This document shows positions 33,214-40,798 of a stretch of 41,487 nucleotides of DNA, in pieces. Position 1 is the stretch's first letter. Every line of letters begins with the position of its first letter. The stretch is taken from the NCBI GenBank assembly GCA_011389555.1, contig JAABUD010000145.1, positions 1 through 41,487 of the forward strand, in the 5' to 3' direction. The notes under the pieces are model-generated. The model searched no databases. It was not told the origin of the DNA and saw nothing but the letters and a program-made list of their open reading frames with translations. A program made the position numbers and the translations under genes. Origin of the DNA: Desulfotignum sp. Its GTDB lineage: Bacteria; Desulfobacterota; Desulfobacteria; Desulfobacterales; Desulfobacteraceae.

Positions 33214-33257
33214 AGCGTGCGGGGCGCGTGGCTGCCGCGCACGCTTTCCTTTTTTTT
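33214..33257 (+). terminator. Hairpin with T-rich tail between TRAP receptor and permease
   Basis: AGCGTGCG (33214-33221) pairs with CGCACGCT (33238-33245) and a T-rich tail TTTCCTTTTTTT follows. It lies inside the operon and may lower read-through, which would give more receptor than permease mRNA. Confidence 0.65.
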
Positions 33258-33274
33258 ACGGAGGCCTTGTCACC

Positions 33275-35863
33275 ATGACTGCTGACAAAAAGAAAACTGT
33301 TCCGGATGATGTGAAGGACTTTGTGGCCGAGGTGGAAGCCGGCGCCAGAAATCCGGTGGGTGCGGTTCCCAAAAATATTCTTTTTTTCGTTCCGTTGATC
33401 TGGACAGTTTTTCAACTCTGGTATGCATCTCCTTTACCGTTCATATTCAATATCTTTGTTCTCAACGATACCGAAGCCCGATCCATTCATCTGGCATTCG
33501 CCATGTTTCTCTCCTATACCGCGTATCCCACGTTCAAGTCATCTCCCAGGGAGTATATCCCGATCCAGGACTGGTTTTTGGGCCTGGTGGCAGCATTCTG
33601 TTCCGCGTATCTGTTTATTTTTTACGAGCAGATGTCAGCCAGACCCGGAATTCCCACCACCCTGGATCTGGTGGTGGGGGTGATCGGCCTGATACTGCTT
33701 CTGGAAGCGACGCGACGGGCGTTGGGGCCTCCTCTCATGGTGGTGGCGGCCGTGTTTCTCACCTATACTTTTTTCGGGCCCTACATGCCGGATGTCATTG
33801 CCCATAAAGGGGCCAGCCTGTCCAAGGGCATGTCCCACTACTGGCTGTCCACCGAAGGGGTATTCGGCGTGGCGTTAGGGGTGTCCACGGGTATGGTGTT
33901 CATGTTTGTCTTGTTCGGTTCGCTGCTGGAGTCTGCAGGTGCCGGCAATTATTTCATCCGCACCGCCTATGCCGGTCTCGGCCACATGCGGGGCGGGCCT
34001 GCCAAGGCGGCCGTGGTATCTTCGGGTATGACCGGGCTGGTGTCCGGATCTTCCATCGCCAATGTGGTCACCACGGGGACGTTTACCATCCCGCTGATGA
34101 AAAAAGTGGGGTTTCCGGCGGAAAAAGCCGGGGCCGTGGAAGTGGCCGCATCCACCAATGGTCAGCTGACCCCGCCGGTCATGGGGGCGGCCGCCTTTCT
34201 CATGGTGGAATATGTGGGCATCTCCTATGTGGAGGTGATCAAACATGCATTTTTGCCGGCCATCATCTCCTATATCGCCCTGGTGTATATCGTCCATCTG
34301 GAGTCCTGTAAAATCGGTCTCAAAGGCATGGAAAAGCCGGTTGTCAAGACAGCGGCCCAGAAACTGGTATCGTTTGTACTCACCATTTTGACCCTGATCA
34401 TTCTGGCTGGCGGTACTTACTATGGTCTGGGCTGGATCAAGACGGTTGCCGGCGATGCTGCCATGTATGTGGTGGTGCCGCTGATCGTGATTGCCTATCT
34501 TATTCTTGTCTGGCTGGCCTGCAAGGTGCCTGAGCTGGAATATTCCCATGAAATCAGCAAACTGCCCAAACTGAGGGAAACCGCCCAGGCCGGGTATTAT
34601 TTTCTGCTGCCCATCGTAGTGCTCATGTGGTGCCTGACCGTGGAGCGGCTGTCCCCGTCCCTGTCTGCCTACTATGCCACGGTGGTGCTCATTTTTATCG
34701 TCTTGACCCAGCGGCCGCTGAAAGGGATTATCCGGAAAAACAGCGCCCCGGAATTTGCTTTTAAGATGGGATGGGACAACCTGATCGCCGGCATGGTGGC
34801 CGGGGCCAGAAACATGATCGGCATCGGGGTTGCCACGGCAGCGGCCGGCATTGTCGTGGGCACGGTGACCCTCACCGGGATCGGCCTGGTCATGACCGCG
34901 TTTGTGGAATTCATCTCCGGCGGCAATCTGCTGCTTATCCTTTTGTTCACCGCAGTCATCAGCCTGCTGCTGGGCATGGGCCTGCCCACCACGGCCAACT
35001 ATATTGTGGTGTCCACCCTGATGGCACCGGTGATTGTGCATCTCGGGGCGTTGAACGGACTGGTGGTGCCGTTGATTGCCGTGCATCTGTTTGTGTTCTA
35101 TTTCGGCATCCTGGCGGATGACACCCCGCCCGTGGGGCTGGCCGCCTTTGCTGCGGCAGGGATATCCGGCGGAGACCCTATCCGCACCGGTATCCAGGGG
35201 TTCACCTATGATATCCGGACAGCCGTGCTGCCGTTTTTCTTTATCTTTAACACCGAACTGCTCATGATCGGGATCCAGAACTGGATGCATCTGACCATTG
35301 TGGTTGTATCTGCCGTGGTGGCCATGCTGATCTTCGGTGCGGCCACCCAGGGATACTGGATCACCAAAAGCCGGTTTTATGAAAGCCTGGCACTGCTGCT
35401 GGTGACCTTTACCCTGCTGCGGCCCGGGTTTTTCTGGGACAAGGTGTATGAGCCCTACAATGAGCGGCCGGGGGTCGAGCTGCTCCAGGCCATGGAAAAG
35501 CAGGATGAAAACACCATGATCCACCTGGTGATCCAGGGCGAGACCATGGATGGTGATGAATATACCAAGTCCCTGATGCTGCCGGTGGGAAAGGAAGGGC
35601 CCCCTGAAGACCGGCTCAGGGAGGTGGGCTTTGAGGTGATTGAGGAAGACGGCAAAATGCTCGTGGACAACATCATGTTCGGCAGCAATGCCGAACGGAT
35701 GGGTATCGATTTTGACCAGGAAATTCTATCGGTGATGATGGAGGCGGACCGGCCTCCCAAACAGCTGATGTTTTTTCCGGCCCTGGCATTGCTGGGTCTG
35801 ATCTATTTTCTGCAGAAACGCCGGCAGACACCGGAAGAAGCATCCCGGCTCAAGCTGGAATAG
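33275..35863 (+). CDS. TAXI-TRAP transporter fused permease (DctQ-DctM) with C-terminal DUF3394 domain
   Basis: This is the integral membrane part of a sodium- or proton-coupled uptake system. The 862-residue protein has an N-terminal group of hydrophobic helices (from about residue 35 to 150) that correspond to the small DctQ subunit. A large DctM-like block follows, with GLVSGSSIANVVTTGTFTIPLMKK, STNGQLTPPVMGAAAFLMVEY and GMGLPTTANYIVVSTL, the last being a signature loop. The C-terminal 190 residues (from about LRPGFFWDKVYEPYNE) are soluble with a final hydrophobic helix and fit the DUF3394 extension of fused permeases. It starts after TACGGAGGCC. Ten bases separate it from the UspA gene. 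Confidence 0.93.
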   Translation: MTADKKKTVPDDVKDFVAEVEAGARNPVGAVPKNILFFVPLIWTVFQLWYASPLPFIFNIFVLNDTEARSIHLAFAMFLSYTAYPTFKSSPREYIPIQDWFLGLVAAFCSAYLFIFYEQMSARPGIPTTLDLVVGVIGLILLLEATRRALGPPLMVVAAVFLTYTFFGPYMPDVIAHKGASLSKGMSHYWLSTEGVFGVALGVSTGMVFMFVLFGSLLESAGAGNYFIRTAYAGLGHMRGGPAKAAVVSSGMTGLVSGSSIANVVTTGTFTIPLMKKVGFPAEKAGAVEVAASTNGQLTPPVMGAAAFLMVEYVGISYVEVIKHAFLPAIISYIALVYIVHLESCKIGLKGMEKPVVKTAAQKLVSFVLTILTLIILAGGTYYGLGWIKTVAGDAAMYVVVPLIVIAYLILVWLACKVPELEYSHEISKLPKLRETAQAGYYFLLPIVVLMWCLTVERLSPSLSAYYATVVLIFIVLTQRPLKGIIRKNSAPEFAFKMGWDNLIAGMVAGARNMIGIGVATAAAGIVVGTVTLTGIGLVMTAFVEFISGGNLLLILLFTAVISLLLGMGLPTTANYIVVSTLMAPVIVHLGALNGLVVPLIAVHLFVFYFGILADDTPPVGLAAFAAAGISGGDPIRTGIQGFTYDIRTAVLPFFFIFNTELLMIGIQNWMHLTIVVVSAVVAMLIFGAATQGYWITKSRFYESLALLLVTFTLLRPGFFWDKVYEPYNERPGVELLQAMEKQDENTMIHLVIQGETMDGDEYTKSLMLPVGKEGPPEDRLREVGFEVIEEDGKMLVDNIMFGSNAERMGIDFDQEILSVMMEADRPPKQLMFFPALALLGLIYFLQKRRQTPEEASRLKLE

Positions 35864-35872
35864 GGGGATTTC

Positions 35873-36310
35873 ATGTTCGATAAAATACTGGTGCCCGTGG
35901 ATATCGACTATCCCCGGACATCCAAGGCGGTGTATGACAATGCAGCGGAACTGGCTTCCCTGAGCGGGGCCCAGATTCGGATTGTGTCGGTGATGCCCGG
36001 ATTTACCATGCCCATTGTGGCTTCTTTTGTCACCGAAGAGATCAAAAAAGAGGCCCGTGCCCAGTTTCAAAAAGCGCTGGATGATTTTGTGGCGGCCAAT
36101 TGTCAGGGTGCCAATGTGTCCCACAAGGTCCTGGTGGGCAAACATTATGAGGAAATTCTGAAAATGGCGGACAAGTGGGCAGCAAACCTGATCGTGGTCT
36201 ACCACAACCGTCGCCGGACCGTGAACGAGGCGTTTTCCAGCTCCTGCGCCCAGCGGGTGGTCAAGGATGCCAACTGCTCGGTGCTGCGGTTGAGAAATCT
36301 GATCAAATGA
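35873..36310 (+). CDS. Universal stress protein (UspA) family protein with altered nucleotide motif
   Basis: The 145-residue protein has the UspA fold: KILVPVDIDYPRTSKAVYDNAAELA at the N-terminus, IRIVSVMPGF, and the C-terminal VVKDANCSVLRLRN. ATP-binding Usps carry G-x2-G-x9-G-(S/T) near the C-terminus. Here the same place reads VVYHNRRRTVNEAFSSSCAQRV (110-129 region), with no glycine at any of the three positions. ATP binding as known in the family is therefore doubtful. UspA proteins are often encoded with TRAP transporters; TeaD of Halomonas regulates the TeaABC ectoine transporter. Position here, 10 bases after the permease and overlapping the next gene by 4, suggests a similar role. Confidence 0.9.
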   Translation: MFDKILVPVDIDYPRTSKAVYDNAAELASLSGAQIRIVSVMPGFTMPIVASFVTEEIKKEARAQFQKALDDFVAANCQGANVSHKVLVGKHYEEILKMADKWAANLIVVYHNRRRTVNEAFSSSCAQRVVKDANCSVLRLRNLIK

Positions 36311-38340
36311 CCCGAACGGTTCCGGTGTCCTGTCCCATGGACTGCTTTGACCTGTGCCGGTTTCTGGTGAGGGTCGATGGCAACCGGATCATGGAGATCA
36401 AGGGAGATCCAAACCATCCATTGACCCGGGGAACCATCTGTCACAAGGGCCGGAACCTGGTGACCCGCCATCATCACCCGGACCGGTTGACATATCCGAT
36501 GATCCGCCGAAAATCCGGTTTTGTTCAGACAACCTATGACGAGGTCCTGGACCGGGTCGCCGACTCCCTGACAGCGATCCATGAAACGGACGGGCCTGCC
36601 GGGGTCCTCAATTATGCCAGTGATGGATATGGGGGTGTCAAAAGCCGGATCCAGTCCATTTTTTTCAACTGCCTGGGCGGGGACACCCGGTTTACCGGCA
36701 GCCTCTGCTGGGCCGCAGGGATCGCAGCCCAGACCTTTGATTTCGGAGATGTCCGGGGCCATCTGCCCGAAGACGTTGCCAACTCCGATCTGGTCATTGT
36801 CTGGGGTCGAAACCCCAAAGCCACCAGCCTGCATTTTTACACCCTGCTCAAACAGGCTGAAAAAAATGGCACCCGCATTGTTGTCATCGATCCCATTCAG
36901 TCAGACACCGCAAAGTCCCTTGGTACCCATGTGGGGTTGAAACCTGGCACGGATGCGGCTCTGGCATTGTCCATGGCCCATGTCACGGTCACGGAAAACC
37001 GGTATGACCGATTATTTGTGCAGGACCACATCCTTGGGTTTGACCGGTTCTGTCAGTATCTGGACCGGTTTGATCCGGAAACTGCATCCCGTATTACAGG
37101 TGTATCTCCGGATACCATCCGGAAACTGGCCAGAGAATATGCCGCAGCCAAAGCCCCGGGCATCTGGATGGGATATGGCATGCAGCGGTATGCCAACGGC
37201 GGGAACTCGGTGCGAAGCATCGATGCCCTGGCAGCTGTATGCGGCCATGTGGGAAAACCCGGCACCGGCGCCAATTACGCGGCAAAATCCCTGGCCCCGC
37301 TGCTGAACCGGCCGGAAAAAAACAGCCGGATTCATGTCACGGCATCCCGAACCTTTCCGGCCCCCATGCTGGGACATTTTCTGCAGACCGTGGATAATCC
37401 CTCCATTGCCGCCGCATTCGTGGCCGGGGGCAACCCCTTGAACCAGAGCCCGGATCTCAATGCGGCGGTCCGCGGTTTTCAGCGCATTGCCTTCAAGGTG
37501 GTGTTTGACCATTTCATGACGGACACGGCCCGGCATGCGGATCTGGTGCTGCCGGCCGCCACCGTGTTCGAGCAGGAGGATCTCTTTGCCACCTCCATGT
37601 ATTCCCATGTGCTCAATTATTCGAAAAAGGCGGTGGACCCGCCGGATACCCTGATGCCGGAAACAGATTTTTTCCTGGCCCTGGCCAAACACATGGGCAT
37701 CGATACGCTGGGGTTTGCCTCTTCCCGGGAATACCTGGCCCAATGTGCGGCCCCGTTACTGGAACGTCTGGAAAAAGACCCGGACACGGACCTGGATTCC
37801 CTTTCCGGCGAATACCTGCGCATCCCCGGTCATGACATCCCCTGGGCAGACAAAAGATTTGCCACCCCATCTCAGAAAATCGAAATTTTCAGCAATACAG
37901 CTGAAGCTGCCGGACACTCGCCGCTGCCTTGTTTCATCAACCCTTCCCAGGGGGAAGATCGTTTCCCTTTGCGGCTGCTCACCTGCAAAACCCAGCGGTC
38001 CATGCATTCACAGGCGTTTGTGTTTGAAGACCGGGAACCGGTCGTGTCTGTGAACCGGAAAACCGCACAGGATCTTGGCATCACCGGACTGGAAAAGGTG
38101 CGTATCTCCAACCGGCAGGGGGAGTTGACCGCACGGCTGATATTGGATGAGGCGGTGTGTGACAGCACCGCTTTCATGCACCAGGGATGGTGGCACAAAA
38201 GCGGTGCCGTGAATTTTCTCACCCATGCGGGTTTGTCGGACATGGGGGAGCAGGCCGCGTTTTACGATACTTTCTGTACCCTGTCTACTCCACCCGGTGC
38301 CAGGTCTGGGTCCGGGAAAGAAAAAGAAAACTCCCCTTAA
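36307..38340 (+). CDS. Molybdopterin-dependent oxidoreductase with N-terminal 4Fe-4S cluster
   Basis: The protein belongs to the DMSO reductase superfamily of Mo/W-bisPGD enzymes. ATG 36307 overlaps the UspA stop (ATGA) and yields 677 residues starting MTRTVPVSCPMDC. A cluster motif C9-x3-C13-x3-C17-x27-C45 binds 4Fe-4S. Cys134 in GSLCWAAG lies where the Mo-ligating Cys or selenocysteine is found in formate dehydrogenase H. VIWGRNPKATSLH, VIDPIQSDTA, GTDAAL, MGYGMQRYANG, AAFVAGGNPLNQSPD and VVFDHFMTDTARHADLVLPAAT are dinucleotide-binding segments. The C-terminal domain (VVSVNRKTAQDLGI) is a usual double-psi barrel. No TAT signal, so it is cytoplasmic. No partner subunit is encoded beside it. 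The substrate is unknown. The last 18 or so codons run into the convergent gene. Confidence 0.88.
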   Translation: MTRTVPVSCPMDCFDLCRFLVRVDGNRIMEIKGDPNHPLTRGTICHKGRNLVTRHHHPDRLTYPMIRRKSGFVQTTYDEVLDRVADSLTAIHETDGPAGVLNYASDGYGGVKSRIQSIFFNCLGGDTRFTGSLCWAAGIAAQTFDFGDVRGHLPEDVANSDLVIVWGRNPKATSLHFYTLLKQAEKNGTRIVVIDPIQSDTAKSLGTHVGLKPGTDAALALSMAHVTVTENRYDRLFVQDHILGFDRFCQYLDRFDPETASRITGVSPDTIRKLAREYAAAKAPGIWMGYGMQRYANGGNSVRSIDALAAVCGHVGKPGTGANYAAKSLAPLLNRPEKNSRIHVTASRTFPAPMLGHFLQTVDNPSIAAAFVAGGNPLNQSPDLNAAVRGFQRIAFKVVFDHFMTDTARHADLVLPAATVFEQEDLFATSMYSHVLNYSKKAVDPPDTLMPETDFFLALAKHMGIDTLGFASSREYLAQCAAPLLERLEKDPDTDLDSLSGEYLRIPGHDIPWADKRFATPSQKIEIFSNTAEAAGHSPLPCFINPSQGEDRFPLRLLTCKTQRSMHSQAFVFEDREPVVSVNRKTAQDLGITGLEKVRISNRQGELTARLILDEAVCDSTAFMHQGWWHKSGAVNFLTHAGLSDMGEQAAFYDTFCTLSTPPGARSGSGKEKENSP

Positions 38341-38731
38341 CCTTTAATTCATCGCCTTCAGCCCATAGCTTGCATTTGTAAATTTTCCCTTTTTTGGGAT
38401 CCAGAATGGTGCCATCTGAATAGGCATCCTCCACCGGTTTCAGGCCCTGGATAATCTCCATTCCCAACGTGGGCTGGTCTTTTCTGGGGTCATCATCCGG
38501 GCATTTATCACAGGTGGGATGGGGATCGGCATCCGGTTTCAAAAACAGCTCGATGATTTTGCCGTAATACTGTCCGTCTTTTTCAAAGATCTGGACGATG
38601 GATTTGGGCTCATTGGTTTCATCATCAATGGTTTTCCATTTTCCCACAATGGGAGCCTGTGCCAGGGCAGATCCGGCAAAAACAAAACAGGAAACAAACA
38701 GGATCAGGGTGAGCAATAACCACTTTTTCAT
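38285..38731 (-). CDS. DUF2147 secreted protein
   Basis: The 148-residue protein starts at ATG 38731 after GGAGGAATGT, a strong ribosome site. It has a signal peptide (KKWLLLTLILFVSCFVFAGSALA) with cleavage near AQA. The mature sequence IVGKWKTIDDETNEPKSIV ... YYGKIIEL, a CDKC pair with acidic DDDPRKD, and the end DGTILDPKKGKIYKCKLWAEGDELKVKGSFLFLSRTQTWHRV match DUF2147. The function is unknown; the fold is thought to be a lipocalin-like barrel. It is predicted periplasmic. It overlaps the 3' end of the convergent molybdopterin gene by 56 bases. Confidence 0.92.
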   Translation of the reverse strand: MKKWLLLTLILFVSCFVFAGSALAQAPIVGKWKTIDDETNEPKSIVQIFEKDGQYYGKIIELFLKPDADPHPTCDKCPDDDPRKDQPTLGMEIIQGLKPVEDAYSDGTILDPKKGKIYKCKLWAEGDELKVKGSFLFLSRTQTWHRVE

Positions 38732-38775
38732 ACATTCCTCCGGAAAACAGGTTAAAAAATGTGAGTGAACACTGT

Positions 38776-38890
38776 TATACCCTTTAGTATTCTGTTCTTT
38801 TTGTGTCAAGGCAAAAAGTGAATGATTTTGCCCTGAAAAGACTGGTGCCTTGATTATTTCAGGGTGAGTGCTTAATATACCCTTAATACT
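38776..38890. promoter_or_regulatory. Divergent control region with repeated ATACCCTT boxes
   Basis: ATACCCTTTAGTAT at 38777-38790 and ATACCCTTAATACT at 38877-38890 are similar 14-base boxes exactly 100 bases apart in the same direction. Between them CCCTGAAA (38831-38838) and TTTCAGGG (38857-38864) form a perfect eight-pair dyad. The region separates the DUF2147 gene and the aldo/keto reductase gene, so it probably holds both promoters. I cannot place -35/-10 boxes with confidence. Confidence 0.45.
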
Positions 38891-38908
38891 CTTTTTCAGG
38901 GAAAGGAA

Positions 38909-39784
38909 ATGATGAGAACCAATATTGTTATTGATCAGGGTCTTTTTCCGGGTTCAAACAAACAGATTACCCGGGTAGGGCTTGGGGGAGAAGGGATTCT
39001 GCGGACCACGGGAAAACCCGAACAAGCCCGCGCGGTCATCACTGAAGCCGTGCTTCAGGGGATTACCTATTATGATTCCGCCAGGGGTTACATGGACAGT
39101 GAAATCTATTACGGAAAATTCTGGCAGGACCATCAAAAGGAACGCGAATCTATCTTTCACACCAGCAAATCCGCCGACAGAACCCGACATGGGGCCCTGG
39201 CGGAACTGCGCCAGACCCTGGACCGCCTGAACACAAGCTATCTTGATCTGTGGCAGATCCATGATATCAGGGATCAAAAAGATCTGGACCTGATTTCTGA
39301 AAAAGGCGGGGCGTTGGAAGCATTTCTGGAAGCAAAGGACCTGGGGCTGGTCCGGCATATCGGCGTGACCGGACATCATGATCCGCAGATTCTCACACAG
39401 GCAGTGGAGATGTGGCCCGTGGATGCGGTGCTGATGCCGGTCAATCCCGTGGAGGAGATCATCGGCGGTTTTTTGACCCACACCCTTGAGGCGGCCCGCA
39501 AAAAAGGGATCGCAGTCATCGGGATGAAAGTGCTTGGCGGCAAACACTATATTGCTAAAGATGCAGGTATCACCGCAGACCTTCTGATCCGGTTCGCCCT
39601 GTCCTGCGACATCACACTGGCAATTGCCGGGTGCAGTACGCCCGATGAGGTCAGGGAACTGGCAAATGCCGGCAGACACCAGGTGCCACTGACATCTGCT
39701 GAAAGAAAAGAGATTGTCAAGCCCTTTATCCCCGTGGCGGAACGGTTGGCTTTCTATCGGGGCAGTGTGTTCAAAAAACCATGA
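38909..39784 (+). CDS. Aldo/keto reductase
   Basis: The 291-residue NAD(P)H-dependent oxidoreductase is a TIM barrel. The catalytic tetrad is visible as Asp56 (TYYDSARGY), Tyr61, Lys87 (HTSKSAD) and His118 (LWQIHDI). The coenzyme-binding C-terminal part includes GMKVLGGKHYI and AIAGCSTPDEVREL. The N-terminal RVGLGGEGILR replaces the more common LGLG-x-MG form. AAGGAA precedes the tandem ATG codons; the first is used here. A few internal stretches resemble the ferredoxin-linked AKR group of anaerobes, but there is no C-terminal cysteine cluster. It is a single-gene unit, divergent from DUF2147. The substrate is unknown. Confidence 0.9.
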   Translation: MMRTNIVIDQGLFPGSNKQITRVGLGGEGILRTTGKPEQARAVITEAVLQGITYYDSARGYMDSEIYYGKFWQDHQKERESIFHTSKSADRTRHGALAELRQTLDRLNTSYLDLWQIHDIRDQKDLDLISEKGGALEAFLEAKDLGLVRHIGVTGHHDPQILTQAVEMWPVDAVLMPVNPVEEIIGGFLTHTLEAARKKGIAVIGMKVLGGKHYIAKDAGITADLLIRFALSCDITLAIAGCSTPDEVRELANAGRHQVPLTSAERKEIVKPFIPVAERLAFYRGSVFKKP

Positions 39785-40125
39785 AAACAGCGGATCTGGT
39801 GAAACATTATCCATAAGCTATATGCATCAAAACGGAAAACGACATCCAGCATCGGTTTTCAGGTGAACCGTTAAAAGAATATCTTTGTATCTGAAAATAG
39901 GCAGTCAAAGTTATCTTTGACATCCAGGATTACTTGTTGTCTGCTGCGAAATATTGTGTGAAAAAAGTTGGAGCATCAGATGTCTCGGTAATTATCAGGT
40001 TTGCATGGTGATAAATACATGGTATATATAAATGAACCGTTAGCTGACAGCTCTTTTCTGGGGATGCCGTCAACCTTCAGGCAGACAAAAAAGGTTTATA
40101 TTTTGGGTTGAAAAGGTGATACAAG
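39785..40125. other. Gene-free AT-rich stretch before the toxin-antitoxin pair
   Basis: No gene can be supported in these 341 bases. A dyad GTCAAAG (39904-39910) / CTTTGAC (39915-39921) forms a short hairpin without a T run. GACATCCAG occurs at 39841 and 39919, and TGAACCGTTA at 39864 and 40033, both as direct repeats. The base composition is visibly lower in G+C than the genes to the left, the start of an accessory region. Confidence 0.6.
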
Positions 40126-40416
40126 ATGACAAAATTACAGATAATCTCCGACAGAAATGACATAATTCCGGTCATTCAGGATGCGATAGCCGCCAGGGTT
40201 AAGAGAACAGAAATCGGATTTCAAAAAACGGAAAAAGAGATCCAAAAATTTGAAAAAAAATATCGTATCTCCTCGGATGATTTCCTGGCCGAATATACCT
40301 CTGATGATCTTTCCGGAGGAGATGAGGACTATATCAGCTGGATGGGGGAAATCAAGCTTCGTGAAGCCCTTCTGGAAGAAATTCAGGCTTTGCGTGAGAT
40401 TGAATATGTTTGTTAA
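40126..40416 (+). CDS. Putative antitoxin of a TumE-type pair
   Basis: The 96-residue protein is small, charged and mostly helical, with a coiled-coil stretch RTEIGFQKTEKEIQKFEKKY. It continues with SSDDFLAEYTSDDLSGGDEDYISWMGE and closes LLEEIQALREIEYVC. Proteins with this Lys-rich helix and following D(D/E)-x2-W block are typical partners of TumE/DUF6516 toxins. I place it by pattern and position, not by a clear domain hit. It is preceded by AAAAGGTGATACAAG. It overlaps the toxin gene by 11 bases, the usual antitoxin-first order. Confidence 0.65.
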   Translation: MTKLQIISDRNDIIPVIQDAIAARVKRTEIGFQKTEKEIQKFEKKYRISSDDFLAEYTSDDLSGGDEDYISWMGEIKLREALLEEIQALREIEYVC

Positions 40417-40798
40417 GGATTATCTTGCAGATATTACCGAAAGCATCAATGAATACTCCACATCTGGTTTCATTGTGATTTCTGAAATTACAAGTGATTT
40501 TAGAAGTGACAAAATCGGGATTATACGGGGAAAAATTGTTTTCGTTGATGAGTCAACCCTTTTTTTCAAAGAGTATCTGGATTTACGTCACAAAATTGAT
40601 AAAAAAACATATTCATTCCATTATCAGGACGGAAACAGTAACCTGATATTTCGATATGACAATGCATTGCACAAGCCCCGTCTCGCATTCAATGAACACA
40701 AGCATGCAGGGGACAAGATCATTCCAAGCAGCATTCCTGATATTTCTGCTGTCCTTGAAGAAATCATAAATGATTATATGAATTTGCAGATCACCTGA
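40406..40798 (+). CDS. TumE-family toxin (DUF6516)
   Basis: The 130-residue protein starts at ATG 40406 inside the end of the antitoxin gene (a much longer frame is open upstream but is not used). It contains GKIVFVDESTLFFKEYLDLRHKIDKKTYSFHYQDGNSNLIFRYD, split as a strand-rich core with the family-type YSFHYQ and FRYDNALHKP, then HKHAGDKI. This matches the DUF6516/TumE toxin pattern (LxFxEYxx..K-x-x-Y-x-Y-x-x, RYDNAPHH). The mode of action is not established for most members. It ends 8 bases inside the 3' end of the convergent jetD gene. AT-rich composition supports horizontal origin. Confidence 0.75.
   Translation: MFVKDYLADITESINEYSTSGFIVISEITSDFRSDKIGIIRGKIVFVDESTLFFKEYLDLRHKIDKKTYSFHYQDGNSNLIFRYDNALHKPRLAFNEHKHAGDKIIPSSIPDISAVLEEIINDYMNLQIT

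Noticed and set aside
33875-35524. 549-codon - strand frame opposite the TRAP permease
   Set aside because: His- and Gln-rich antisense of hydrophobic codons; typical artefact of high-GC membrane protein genes.
40250-40405. N-terminal extension of the toxin gene
   Set aside because: It lies inside the antitoxin gene in another frame and shows no family similarity; ATG 40406 gives the proper start.
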